A stretch of DNA of 64,000 bases from NCBI RefSeq assembly GCF_902635505.1, contig NC_045428.1:433667106-433731105 (forward strand). The letters are read 5' to 3'. The stretch comes from Sarcophilus harrisii (taxonomy: Eukaryota; Chordata; Mammalia; Dasyuromorphia; Dasyuridae). The notes below the pieces were generated by a model. The model saw only the letters and a program-made list of their open reading frames with translations. It was not told the origin of the DNA and searched no databases. The translations under genes were made by a program, and so were the position numbers. This document shows, one piece after another, positions 13,212-24,857 of the stretch (the first letter of the stretch is position 1; every line of letters begins with the position of its first letter).

Positions 13212-14039
13212 AGGCTGCTGAGGCGGCCGTTGCTGCTGCTAGGGCTGCCGTCTCCGCCCGCTCGCCGCCTCCTCCCGGCCGAGCTTGGGCGCTCCCTCTA
13301 GCGGCAAGCAGAGGGATGGCATCCCCCGCGTTCCCCCAACTCCTGGCCCGAGGCTCGAGGCTGCGGCGCCGGCGGCGGGACGGCCCGGAATGAGGCGGAA
13401 AGGCAGGCTGGGGACCCGACTGCTCTCTTCCCCTAGATGTTTAACCCCTTCTTGTCCCGGCCTTCCCTTCCTCAGCCAGGCCCAAGTCTCCAGGCCTGCC
13501 AGGTTTCTACTTTTGTCCTCACGTGTGCGCAGCTCTCTCCCTTCACTCTTTGCCCGGGCGCGCGCTCTCCGGTGCTAACCGAACAGCTCCATTCCTTACC
13601 CCGGATGTGCCACTGGGGGAGAAGTGGAAAGAGTGGAGTAGAGTGGAGAAAAAGGAAAGGGAAACAGGGAAAGTGGGAGGAAAAATAATCCTCTCTCTTC
13701 TGCTATAAATCAGTAACAACTCTTAATTATGTTGGCTGGAGTGTTCTACTTTAAAGTAAATCAGTTAGATTAATTTATTTAATATCCCCTACTTATGTGT
13801 CTAATAGTTGGGGGCTTATAGTTCTGCTTCTTTAATAGAAGAATCTTAAACTTTTTTTAAAAATCAAATCTTAAAATATTTTAATTAGTATTTTTAGTTC
13901 TGATGTAATTTTTAAATACATACTCTAATAAGGACAAATTTGCCATTTTTAATAAGCACCTTAGAAAGACTGATAAACTTTTTCCATTTAAAAATTATTG
14001 GCATAGGTTAAGTGACTTATTGAAAGCTCATTTTGAAAG

Positions 14040-14270
14040 TTGACGTAGGAATAATAACATATTCATATAGTACTTAAGGTTTGAAAAGTACTTTATATCA
14101 TTTCATTCGATCTTCACAACAATTCTGAAAAATGTGTTATTATGGTGCCTTTTTTGCAGAGTAGGAAGCTGAGGAAAACAGAGGTGTTGACAAGTCAAGT
14201 GACTTGTCAGGGAAATATTGTAACCCCAAAATTCAACTTTAACTCCATACTCTGAAATATTTTGTGGAAG
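14040..14270 (-). mobile_element. MIR SINE
   Basis: Reverse-complement MIR (gatcttcacaacaattctga, agtaggaagctgaggaaaac). Confidence 0.55.
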
Positions 14271-14929
14271 GAAACAGAAGACATTCCACTCTCAGATGTG
14301 ATCGTATTATTACATCATTATGTATAACATACATGACATTACAAATAATACAACAATAATAAATGGAAAATAGCTATAAATGAAAACTGTGGCTATTGGA
14401 CTAAAGTACTTTCATCCCCAACATGCCACTCCAAACTTGATAAAATCCCCTTCATCTCCCATATTCTAACAAATAACTCAGTTCTACTGGAGCCAGCAGA
14501 TTATTTTCTCATTGAGCAAGGAGATTTTTTAGTCCCCTTCAAAGACATCTCTGGACCCTGTGAAGACTGTCGGAACAAAACCTTTTTCTGAGGGGGCCAT
14601 ACACATTGTATTATAAGTTTGTGAGGCTTTTCAGAAGGTAGGCAACCAACCACTTTCAAATAGGTGGGAGAAGACAGCAGTTTTGATTGTGAGAAGCAAG
14701 TCCCCTATTCAAAACAGATTCTTTCTACTGCTAAAAGACACTAGATGAACTTACAATACCTTAAGAATATAGCCATGAGTTCTTGATTAAATAGCCATAG
14801 TTACTGATTAAATAAATCAATATTCAAATTTTAAAAATTAACAAATGAATGCAAAAGAGGACTGTTCTCTACCAAGTCGCTACCCTTATTACATTTGTAG
14901 TTTTGTTATAGATTAGTTTCAAATAAAAT

Positions 14930-15410
14930 TTCAACTTCTTTCATTTGAAATTTAAGATCCTAAACAGCATGATGCCACTCTACTTTTCAAGCTGTATTTC
15001 ATATTTCTGACTTCTTTATAAGATATACTTCAACCAAACTGGATAACTTTCTGCCCTTCAAAAATGCATCATGCCCTCATGATTTTATCTTCAGGATGTT
15101 TTTTATGGCTGAAATGCTCTAAAGAAATGAAGATATCCTTGTCATCCTTCCTATAAATCCCAACTCAAATGCCATCTCTTCCAGAAGCCTTCCCAGAATC
15201 CTCCTATAGAATGACAATCTTTCCATTCAGACCTTAACATAATTACATAGTGCTAACTCAATCAAATTATGATAGCTACTTATATTGCTGTCTTAATCCT
15301 TATTAAATAAACTGGAAGTTCCTTGAGGACAAATCACTTAAACTTTGTGTCTTAGAATAGTGTTCCATATACAGTAAGCATTTCATAAATGTTTGATGGA
15401 TATTGATGGA
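14930..15410 (+). mobile_element. L2 LINE 3' region, target of the solo LTR
   Basis: Plus-strand L2 (tcccaactcaaatgccatct, agaagccttcccagaatcc, agtaagcatttcataaatg). The solo LTR entered at its very end. Confidence 0.65.
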
Positions 15411-16056
15411 TGTTGGAATCCTTACAAAGTGTTAAGTCATTAGAATTGATAGAGACAATAATTACCTAATTTAGCAGGGTTCAGTATGATTGATCTGATC
15501 CTATAAGGAAATGTTATGGATCAGAACTTGAAACAAGGTACTAAGTGGAACTGATGGAAGCAATGCTTGTGTGCTTGGGTTTGCACCTTTAAGAGTTTAC
15601 ACATTAGAAGTCACACATTAGCGCTCACACATTGGAGTTCACAAGTAAGGGAAATATACAAAGTTAACTTTGTAACTCTGTGAATTCACACCTCCCATAA
15701 TCCCACTCTCCGAGGAAGAGTCAACCTTTGAGAGAGCATAAAAAGAGTTTCAGTCAGTCATACAGACAGTTAGTACAGAAAATTGCCAAGATTTGGAGTT
15801 GAGCTGGAGGCGACAAAGGACAAGCTGCAAGAACTCTTGGAATCAAGCAGATAGGCAGGCCTCTAAGAAAGCTACCAGGCCCAAGGAAAGAGATAAGACT
15901 TGGAAACAGAAAATAAACGTTTGGATTTTATCAGCTGGCTGTATTTGGGGTGATTATTACTCTGAACTGAAACTAAGGCTGCCTCCAGAAAATCTCCCCA
16001 AGAAACCTGCTCCCAGAGAGCCATCATATATTATAAAAAAAGAAAAGAACACCACA
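15411..16056 (+). mobile_element. Solo LTR of an endogenous retrovirus, probably class II (ERVK-like)
   Basis: A 646-bp unit starting TGTTGGAATCC and ending AACACCACA (TG...CA), with a CATAAAAAG TATA-like box near 15738 and an AATAAA near 15911. It is flanked by perfect 6-bp target duplications GATGGA (15405-15410 and 16057-16062). A 6-bp duplication is typical of class II elements. There is no internal region, so it is a solo LTR left by LTR recombination. The perfect duplication and clear ends suggest it is younger than the L2 it entered. Any reading frame inside it is not a gene. Confidence 0.82.
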
Positions 16057-16739
16057 GATGGACATAAATATATATATACATGTTATTTATATATATATAT
16101 ATGATTAGAAATAAAAAGAACTGATTTAATAGACAAATTTAGCTATCTGCTAGCATTTTTCAGTTAAGATTACAAATGATCAATTGCCTATCATATTAAT
16201 ATTCATGGGTAACAGTGATAGTATCTACTAGAATAAAATATTTCCAAAATGAGTCTTAACAATAACTAAGAAAGAAAGCTATGTTTTTTTAAAATAATAA
16301 ACTTATCCTTGAATTCCTTCTATTTCAGACATAGATAAATGGCATGTTACAGAGCTCTATAACTTGAGGGAAAAGACTATTAGCTATCACTATTACTCTA
16401 AGTCATAAGATAAATGGATTTTCTGGGAGTCCTCCCCTCTGTGAATAAGTTTAGAGAGCTTACTGGAATGGAAAGTGTTCATTAAAAAGATATAGATTCC
16501 ATGACAAAGAACTCAGTTTTAGTCTTTTTTTTTTTTTTTTTTTTCCTTTTTTGGCTACTCGCACAATTAAGCACCTTAATACTAAGGAACATTATGTTCC
16601 CATTTTGACAATCAAAAGGATTTCTTGCTTATACCTCTTTACCACCAGAAGGTTAATGGGAAAGTGTTACAAAACTTCTAACCAGTACTTACTACTGTGA
16701 GTCAGAAAACCTCTTTGGTTCTTCACATTACAATGGGAT

Positions 16740-17150
16740 ACCAGGATGAAATTCATTCAACATTTATTAAAGATCTACTAAATACAAAGCTCTACCTGGG
16801 CAATAAGTATTCAAAGATGAAAAATGGCAGTACCAGGTCAAGGAATATATTATTTAATAAAGAAATCCTTTGAATTGCAAATGCTGCCCTAAGTTTCTTT
16901 TGTTTTTGTTTTTTTCAGCACCTTTCCAACATGTTAACAGTCCTGCTGTAAATCTAACACAAGCTCAACTTCAAATTATAACTTTCAATCTGAAGAAGCT
17001 GAAGTTTATCATTAGAGATGATATTAGGACCTAGATAACCATCAACTCAAAAACAGATTTCAGGCAAAATGTAGGGAAAATACTCTGCTAAGCATTGTAA
17101 ATAATAATATAAAAAGTAGTAAGGTCCCTGCCTTCAAGCAGCTAATAATA
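16740..17150 (-). mobile_element. L2 tail fragments, minus strand
   Basis: 16740-16850 (ttcaacatttattaaagatc) and 17080-17150 (aaggtccctgccttcaagca) read as parts of one antisense L2 end, separated by unrecognised sequence. Confidence 0.45.
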
Positions 17151-17236
17151 TGAAAATTCTTGTGTCACTAGCCCTTTAATCCTGTATCATATACTCTATC
17201 TATTATCACTCCATGTGAAAATATGATGATCCCAGG

Positions 17237-17395
17237 GGCCGCTAAATAGCACAGTAGATAGACCATTGGCCCTGGAATCAGGAGGACTCAAGTTCAAATA
17301 TGACCTTAGATGCTAAATACTTCCTAGCTTTGTGACTCTTGGAAAGTCATTTAACCCCAATTGCCTTGCAAAATAATAAAAAGAAAATTAAAGAA
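17237..17395 (+). mobile_element. Marsupial tRNA-type SINE (WSINE/Mar-like)
   Basis: Full SINE layout: ggggccgctaaatagcacag, gtagatagaccattggccct, tgactcttggaaagtcattt, ttaaccccaattgcctt, then an A-rich tail. Confidence 0.65.
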
Positions 17396-18394
17396 AATAT
17401 GATGATCCTGCTTCTAGAGGGATGTGAGGGAATGGCATCCTTTCAATTCAGAGCATGTATATCTAGGTATTCTGTAACTATTTACTATTGGGTTTCTTAA
17501 GGAGACAAAAAGCTTTGGAACTGCGTGTTCATATAAAAGGTTCCAGCAGGGAAAATCTCCCTCTTTTCCGGGGATCTAAGAAGGCTAAGAACCATGTTAA
17601 GTCTTTAAGTAGAGAAAGAGGTAGCAGGCCTTGCTGCTGGGTGCCATAGCTTCACATTTGGCCTCCATGAAACCAGGAATCTATGGCCATCTCAGTTTCT
17701 TAGTTTCCACTGTGTCTAGAATATCCTGATCTTAGGTGAATGAGTATTAAAGATAGAACAGGCCAAATTAAAATTTTGTGAGCTTCAAAATGTAAAAGAG
17801 CAACCAGAAGTCCTAAAGTTGGAGTCCATTGCTGGTTACTAGCAACAGGCAAGGTAGATGAGAAGTCAGCCCTGAGGAAGGGACCTGCTTGACCTGGCCC
17901 AGCAGTGAAGTGATTCAGCAGCAGAGACTGAGAGGAGGTAGCTGTATTTCATCATTTATTTTCTGAGACCAAGCTTATTAATTACAATTAGAATCTGGCT
18001 TTCTTTTTAATGTTTGGTTTATGTGTTTGTAGTGCTTGTGCATATGATCCTCCACTTTATTTCACACTGCATGACTTCATACGATTTTTTCTATGTTGAA
18101 TTTTTCTCATAATTTGTTATGTTTGTTGCGTCTCTCAGTGCATTAGAGTTCCATTATATCCTTCTATGTACTACAATTTGTTCATCAATTGCCAATTCAT
18201 GGATGTTCACTTCTGTAAGACTATGATATTTTATTGCTGAAAAATTATGTACCAAAGTCAGGTGAGAATATCCAGCGTACTTGCAATATGCACTATAGGA
18301 ATGAATATTGATTTATTTAATGCACATTAATTCAGTCATCAGAACAATGAAATATGGAACATCTTGAGTTGACAGATAAGTTGTGCTTACTTAC

Positions 18395-18560
18395 AAACAG
18401 CTAGGTGGTTGGAGAAGGCTGGGTGTCTCTGTGGACAGAGTGCTGGACTTGGAGTCAGGAAGACTAGAGTTCAAATGGGGCCTCAAACATAGCTGTCTCT
18501 GGAAAAGTCACATAACTTCTGTTTGCCTCAGTTTCTTTATCTGTAATCTCAGGAAAGAAG
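18395..18560 (+). mobile_element. Marsupial tRNA-type SINE
   Basis: Plus strand: gtggacagagtgctggactt, ggagtcaggaagactagag, cctcagtttctttatctgta. Confidence 0.65.
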
Positions 18561-18869
18561 TTTTTATTTTTTCAAAAGAAAAAGGAGTGGAAAAGGTCCA
18601 AGTGTATAGTTTAGCATATGCTGTCATTTGGTTTTGGTTAAATATCTTTCTCTGTTAAAAAGCCCAACATTTGGGGATTTGGGGGGAAGGGAATGACAAA
18701 GAACACTCTATTGGGAAATGATATTTTAAAACAATAAATCAATAAAACTTTCTTTTTCTTTCTATCCATGTGACAACTGGAATAATTTCACTTCTATACT
18801 TAAGCTGCCACTTCTAACACATTCTTAAACATTAATCTCAACTTTAAATATCTGTTAATATATTTTTAC

Positions 18870-19015
18870 TCTGTTTAACATATATTGAATTACATGCCAT
18901 CTAGGGTAGGGGGTGGGAGGAAGGAGAATTGGAACACAGGGTTTTCAAAGGGGCAATATTGAAAGATTATTCTTGCATATATGTTTTGAAAATAAAAAAC
19001 TTCAAAAAAAAAAAG
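18870..19015 (+). mobile_element. L1 3'-end fragment
   Basis: Shares tttaacatatattg, gccatctaggg, a G-rich patch and gttttgaaaataaaaaactt with the 3' end at 4440-4640, showing one common family. Confidence 0.6.
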
Positions 19016-19149
19016 TAAAAATAAATGTTAAATTGTAGACTAGGGACCATTTATCAAGAATGTTGTAAATGAGATTTCTACATTGAGAAATCAAACTATG
19101 TAACTGCTAAGGTCCTTTCCAACTCTAAAAATCTATTATAAAATTATGT

Positions 19150-19245
19150 AATTCCTTTTTTCTTTTTTTTTTATGTAGTCATGTCCAACTATTTGTAACC
19201 CCATTTGGGTAGTAGTTTGTTATTTCCTTCTCCAGAAATTCATTG
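19150..19245 (-). mobile_element. 3' part of a marsupial SINE
   Basis: Reverse complement of the SINE tail (catgtccaactatttgtaac, ccccatttggg, ttatttccttctccag). Confidence 0.5.
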
Positions 19246-19680
19246 GTCTGAAATCAAAAAGGTAGATGTGCAGTGGAGGGTGTGCTGTAGATACAAGTCT
19301 TTGTGAATACTCACAGGACCTACCTCACTGGGGATTCAATTCAAATTGGCCAGTTGTATAACCCAGTTCTTGTCTCTTTTCTTTCTTCTTTCTCTTCCCT
19401 TCTCTCTGTCCACCTAGGGTATCATTCCCTTCTCTGTGCTCTGCCCAGAGCAATGTAAATTTTGGTCACTGAAACCTTCCAAAATAATTTGGGATTTACA
19501 GGCTATATTTCTTTCTTAAGGACCATGCCTTAAACTCAAATCATTCTGACTCTCATTAATTGGATAACAATATGTCCCAAGTTAAGCCCCACTTCATCAT
19601 TGTTTGGTCTCTGGCTGACTCTATAGCAATTGTTTCTGTTGGTCAGAAATCCTAAGGGTCTTCCCCTTCCCGATTGAGAG

Positions 19681-19727
19681 GGTGTGTGTGTGTATGTGTG
19701 TGTGTGTGTATGTGTGTGTGTGTGTAG
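19681..19727 (+). repeat. (TG)n microsatellite
   Basis: About 47 bp of TG with two TA interruptions. Confidence 0.95.
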
Positions 19728-19829
19728 AGAGAGACAGAAAGATAGAGACAAAGACTAGGTAAAAGAGGCCATTCTTACCTAGTCTTAATCACTAATTGAA
19801 CATTACCTTAGTCAGAGACCTGTTAAAAA

Positions 19830-19965
19830 TAAAAAAGCCAAGGTCTCCCACACATTATAGGCCATCTCCAGTTGTCCTGATCTTTATATGGCCACTGGAT
19901 CCTGATGACTCTGGAGGAAAAAGGCAGATGACCTTGCCAGCCCTCTCTTTGGAACACAAGGTTTT
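19830..19965 (+). mobile_element. RTE-related marsupial repeat fragment
   Basis: Plus strand: cactggatcctgatgactct, ggaggaaaaaggcagatgac, wording I associate with abundant RTE-derived SINE/LINE copies. Confidence 0.4.
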
Positions 19966-20084
19966 CAAAGGGATAAGTAAGCAAAAACAGGAAGGTCTTG
20001 ATCATTTTTGTTATAATTTGCAAGAACCAGGATAGTTCTAAAACAACTAAAATGCCAAACACCACCAAATTTGCTATTTCAGCC

Positions 20085-20440
20085 AATAAACATTTATTTT
20101 TTCACATACTATGTGCCAAGCATTGTACCTAATATTTGGGATACAAAAAGTGACCAAACATAATCCTGTCCTCAAGGAGTTCACAATCTAATGGGGGAGA
20201 CAACAAAGAAATATATACAACAAGCTATATACAGGGGAAATAAGAAATAAATGACAAAGTACTTTCTTTATGACAGTCTTTGAGGTAGAATATGTGTAGA
20301 TTATTTCCACTTTACAGAGGAGAAAACTGAGGTGGAGGGGACTGATACCTAATCACATAGCTAGAATACATCAGAACTAGGATTTGTACCCAGGTCTTCT
20401 GATGCACAATGAAGAGCTCTTTCCATTGATCATCTTACTT
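20085..20440 (-). mobile_element. L2 tail (-) joined to a MIR SINE (-)
   Basis: 20085-20215 is a reverse-complement L2 end (catactatgtgccaagcatt, aggagttcacaatctaatgg). 20270-20440 is reverse-complement MIR (ccaggtcttctgatgcac). Confidence 0.6.
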
Positions 20441-20879
20441 TTTTTCATGTACCCGTTCTGTTCTAGATTGTATTTGGGCATTTATTTGTACTTAGAACAT
20501 ACCAAATACCTGTGCTTGAAGATCATGGTTAGTTATTTTATTTAATTAATGGGAGCCATGTTAGAGTTATCCAAAGAAAGATATACATTATTAAAGAAGG
20601 ATTATACATGGTTAATTCTTAAGAACATAATCTTGAGAAAAGTAACACTAAGTGATTTCTACATATATATTATCTCGACTGTAACACCCCAACCATTCAG
20701 TTCCTCAATATACTCACTTCTCATGGCCCACTTCTAGGCCTCAATTCAGTCACCAAAATAGTTATATCCTTGATCTACAATTTATTACTCCAAGCTAAGC
20801 AAGAAAATTATTCTGCCTGTTCTCATCCTGAGTCACAACCTCAATAGGAAAACCTCAAGAGGGTCTCATTTCCAGTTTC

Positions 20880-22545
20880 TAGATGAGCCTGCAAAGGAAA
20901 AGCAGAGACAGAAAATCCAAACCAAAGAAGAATCTACACAATTCTGCCACTTAAACCAATAGAGCTTTCCAGCTGGTTGATGGGATGGAGTCTAGCAACA
21001 GTTGACCTTTGCACAGACCCAAACCCAAATCAGAAATGTTTAGAGCTCACACTAGGGAGGCAGCAATCAGATTTCATACCCACTCGCACCTGCATCTGTA
21101 CCTGTACCCACCCTTTACAAGCCCTGAAAGCTTGTAAGCCCTCTGTCTCTTGAGATTCTGGAATATATCTCAAGAAAGCATCAACAGAACCAAATCAGAA
21201 ACTTTATCCAGAAGTGTAACACCAAGTCTGAAGTCAGGAGTTAAACTGGAAGAGTGGACAAATGGATCACATCGCAATGAGCTATTATGGTGGTATGGAT
21301 GCTCAAGACAAGTACACAAGAGAATGACTCCAAAGAATCTAAAAGTTATGCCTGAAAGAAAAACACAGCTTGGATACAAGCTGAACTAGACTTTCTAGAG
21401 GAATAAAAGCAAGAGTTAAAAAAAAAAAAAACAACTTTTTATATATGGGATGAGTATCCTTGAAGAAGAAAAAAAAAAAAAAAATGGGGGGAAATCCAGG
21501 TTATGAAAGAAAGAACTGGAAAGAAAATTAACAACTTGGCCTAAAAAGTGTAAAACATTGCTTAAGCAACAAGCTCTCTGAAAATTCTAATGGACCAAAT
21601 AAAAGCCAATTATATCATGAGGAAATAAGAAATATTAAAATAAAATCAAAAGGCTTGAGAAAGAATGTTAGAAAATTTATCTCATAGCAAAAACTTGACC
21701 TGGAAAACAGATCAAGGAGAAAAGAAATTAAGAATTGTTGAGCTATCTAAACAATATGATAAAAAAAAAGGCTTGACATTCTATTTAAGGCAAAGGATAT
21801 AGGCTTATAGGCAAAAATAACTTACCCAGCAAAACTAAGTTTAATATTTGCAGAGGGAAAAAAAATGACCCTTTAATGAAAGAGGACTTTGAAGTACTAC
21901 TGATGAAGACTAGAGCTGCTGAGAAGTTCTCAAATTCAAACACAGGAGTGAAGAGAAACATAAAAAGGTAAATATGAACAAACAATGATAAAGGACTAAA
22001 CAAGAATTAACCACTTACATTCAAATATGAGATTATACCTGTCCCCTCGAAACATAATTAGGTTTCAAAGGAATCCAATTAGACAAGACTTGGGAATAGT
22101 TCTGTTATATCTTGATGATCATAAGAATAGAAAGAAAAAGGAAGAGCGATATATTGATGGGTACTGGGAAAGAAGGGAAAAGAAAGTTTAGGGGAAATTA
22201 ACTCACATAATTGGTGCACAAGTAGACATTTACACAAAGATGAAAGAGGAAGTGGAAAGGAATGGCTAACATTTGAACCTATTATTTGAACTGGTCAAAA
22301 GAAGGAATACACACAAACACAAACGGTCTATTTCATAATAAGAACATAGGATGGAAAAGGGAGTGAGGAGGAATTATAGCAAAAGGATAGTTTAAGGGAG
22401 GGATTAGTCCTAAGTTAAATAAACTCTTCAAAAATATTTTAAACTCCTTTTGAGATGGCAAAGAATGGGCATCTGAGGGAGTACTCACAAACTGAGGAAA
22501 GTATAAACAAATTATACTTTTCATATTGTCAACAGGTAATCACAA
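20880..22545 (+). mobile_element. L1/HAL1-like retrotransposon relic
   Basis: About 1.7 kb on the plus strand. First a 5' leader (gtctagcaacagttgacctt near 20990), then an ORF1-like region (gacctggaaaacagatcaag near 21698; agcaaaactaagtttaatat near 21829) and an untranslated 3' part. Stops and A-runs (21420, 21468) break the frame. No ORF2 is seen, as in HAL1. Confidence 0.5.
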
Positions 22546-23079
22546 AGTCATGAGACTTATATGGGGACAAAGGATTCCCAGTCTTTACAGAAGTTTACAT
22601 TTTTATAATAGCAGATCAAAGAGAGAAGACATACCAGGGGAGTGATATGGGAGCAGGAAAAGTACAGCAAAAGTGGGGAAAAAAGACAAGACCACTCTCG
22701 ATGGGGAAGAACAAGGTAACAGCAATTCTCATTAGGAAGATGGGAGCACCTGCTTTTCTGCAAAGAATTCTAGTTGCACAAGCATTATCCCAGCCTGGGA
22801 CAGACTGGCTGGCACTTGTCTTGCCTTAAGCACACAGCAAGTCCATCTTGAGATACAACATGTTAGATCAGCTCAGGGAGTGCTTCATCTTTGACACATT
22901 CAAGACCTCCTGCATGCTCTGGGTTCATTGTTTCTGGAAAAAATGGCAAATCAAAAAGACAAGTTCAGGGGACTCCTTAATATTCATTAACAATATGTGA
23001 TATATTATTCTGAATATTTATTGGTATCATATCAAAGCAGAATCCCTTAAGACTAATAATACATGTTACCCACTATCTA

Positions 23080-23250
23080 TATAGAGATGAAGGACTGAAA
23101 ATGAGAATGAGAGGAAAAAAAATTTTTTTTGCATATAGCCAATGTGGAAATTTGTTTTGATTATATTTGTTGCAATGTTGGGTTTTTTTTTTCCCCTTAT
23201 CTTCTCAGTTAAGAATGGCTGGTTAAGAATGATATATTTTTAAAAAGATA
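23080..23250 (+). mobile_element. L1 3'-end fragment
   Basis: Contains agccaatgtggaaatttgtt and a T-rich end, the closing wording of a second marsupial L1 3' UTR type. Confidence 0.45.
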
Positions 23251-24269
23251 AACCATGCCTTCAATAAGCTGTCATTTTAACTGAGGAGACAATATGAGAA
23301 GACAATACATAGAAAGCAGAGAGATTTTGATTTGTGAAATCACCAATCCCATAATCGGGAGCTTGACATATCTTTTCCAACAGCAAAGCAACTGTGGTTT
23401 AGGGTTAGAAAGCAGAAGAATGGAATGTCAAGTTTTAATGGTCCAAAGTAGAACAGCAGGTAAAGGGCGAGAAAATGGTCATGGAGAAAGTTGGATAGTA
23501 GCTCAAGGGATGCACTTATCAGTCAAAACAGCATCAACTTTTGTTCCAAAGCTAAGTAGACACTCACATGCTATCTGGTTTAAGACTAGATGTGCAAAGA
23601 GATGGTTAGGCTGTACAAGATGAGGAATGTAAATCCTTAGCATGGAAAATGATAAAAGAGAGGAGTGTGTGTGATGTGTGTATAGCAAAGAAAGCCTCAG
23701 GTTAGTGATTTTAGGGATACTTTAAAAAGGTAAAGATTATATTTTTTAAAAGATCAAATTATGGACAAGGGGATAAGTAGAGAAAAGACCTCTGCATTTT
23801 TTAGCCCCTTTCCAAGCCAATGATGTGGAGTATTCTCTTGTACAGTGCTGATACTGAGTACTTTCAAACTCCTCCTCAAGTTGGGATACTGGAATATCTG
23901 GCTAGATTCCTGCTTTATAGAAACTTCCAAAAGAAGAGAGAGTAATAACTAGGATAGTAGAATTTGAAAGTTATGATTAGAACCATTTATTTCATCATCT
24001 AATTGCACCTAGAAAAAAGCAGCAATGATCATAAGAGAATGGTTTCATCAAAAACAGGTCTTTTTTTAAAGTTATCAAAATAATTAGGAAAAAGCTATAT
24101 AGTTTGCCTACATTTTAACAGTTTGACAAAATTTTTACTGCAATACTTTTAGAAAAGACAGCCAAATGACATGTTACAGTTAATCTATTGAGTAGGTACT
24201 GATTGAATTGCTAAACCCCCAAAGTACATTGTTTTAATTGCTATTTATCACTTTAAAAGGAAATCTCTA

Positions 24270-24830
24270 ATGCAAAATCCTAGTCTGTCATGGCCTGAGC
24301 TACTTAATTTTTTATCAATGACTTGGATAAAAGCCTGGGGTTGTTATTAAACATGTAGACAACACAAGGGAGGGAGATGATTATTTTGCTGTATTTCTTC
24401 TGGCCAAGTCACATCTAGAGTACTGTTTTCAGTTCTGAATGTCACATTTTACAAAGGATAGTGAAATGATGGTTAACCCCATGGGAAATAATGAGGTTAT
24501 CAGGAAAAGGTGGAGGACCTACAACAGATTCTTGGAGAAAGATGAACAAGATGGTAATAGGACATTGCCTGCTCAGATTATCTTCAGTATTTTACTATTA
24601 TTTCTAAGATAAAATACAGACTTTTCAACCTAACATTTATAACGATCTGTGGCTTAGCTCTAACATCCTTTTCCAAACTTACATTTGCTCCCATTATGAA
24701 CTCTTATGTTCCAGTTCAGCTGTCTTACTTTTACATAAAACCCATGTTTACACAGTTCTTTGTAACTTTTTTAACTTCTACCTCTGATTCAATAGATTCT
24801 TTCAAAGTTCAGCTCAGATTCTTGTAATCT
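24270..24830 (+). mobile_element. L3 fragment followed by L2 fragment
   Basis: 24270-24560 reads as L3/CR1 (tatcaatgacttggataaaa; cacatctagagtactgtttt). 24590-24830 reads as L2 (taagataaaatacagacttt; tttcaaagttcagctcag). Confidence 0.5.
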
Positions 24831-24857
24831 GCTAATGTAATCAAAAGATTCAATTAG

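Larger units (their letters stand above)
12150..13620. promoter_or_regulatory. CpG island at B3GLCT promoter
   Basis: CpG-dense block around B3GLCT exon 1, running about 600 bp upstream of the ATG (13035-13620, the likely 5' UTR and promoter) and 800 bp into intron 1. No clear TATA box was seen, as usual for such promoters. The open frames on both strands here look like stop-poor GC-rich sequence. Confidence 0.85.

Noticed and set aside
12500-13710. Several overlapping frames of 60-184 codons on both strands near B3GLCT exon 1
   Set aside because: GC-rich CpG-island sequence has few stop codons. None resembles a protein, and the real exon is only 67 nt on the minus strand.
15793-16104. 103-codon plus-strand frame
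   Set aside because: Lies almost wholly inside the solo LTR and runs into AT repeats; not a gene.
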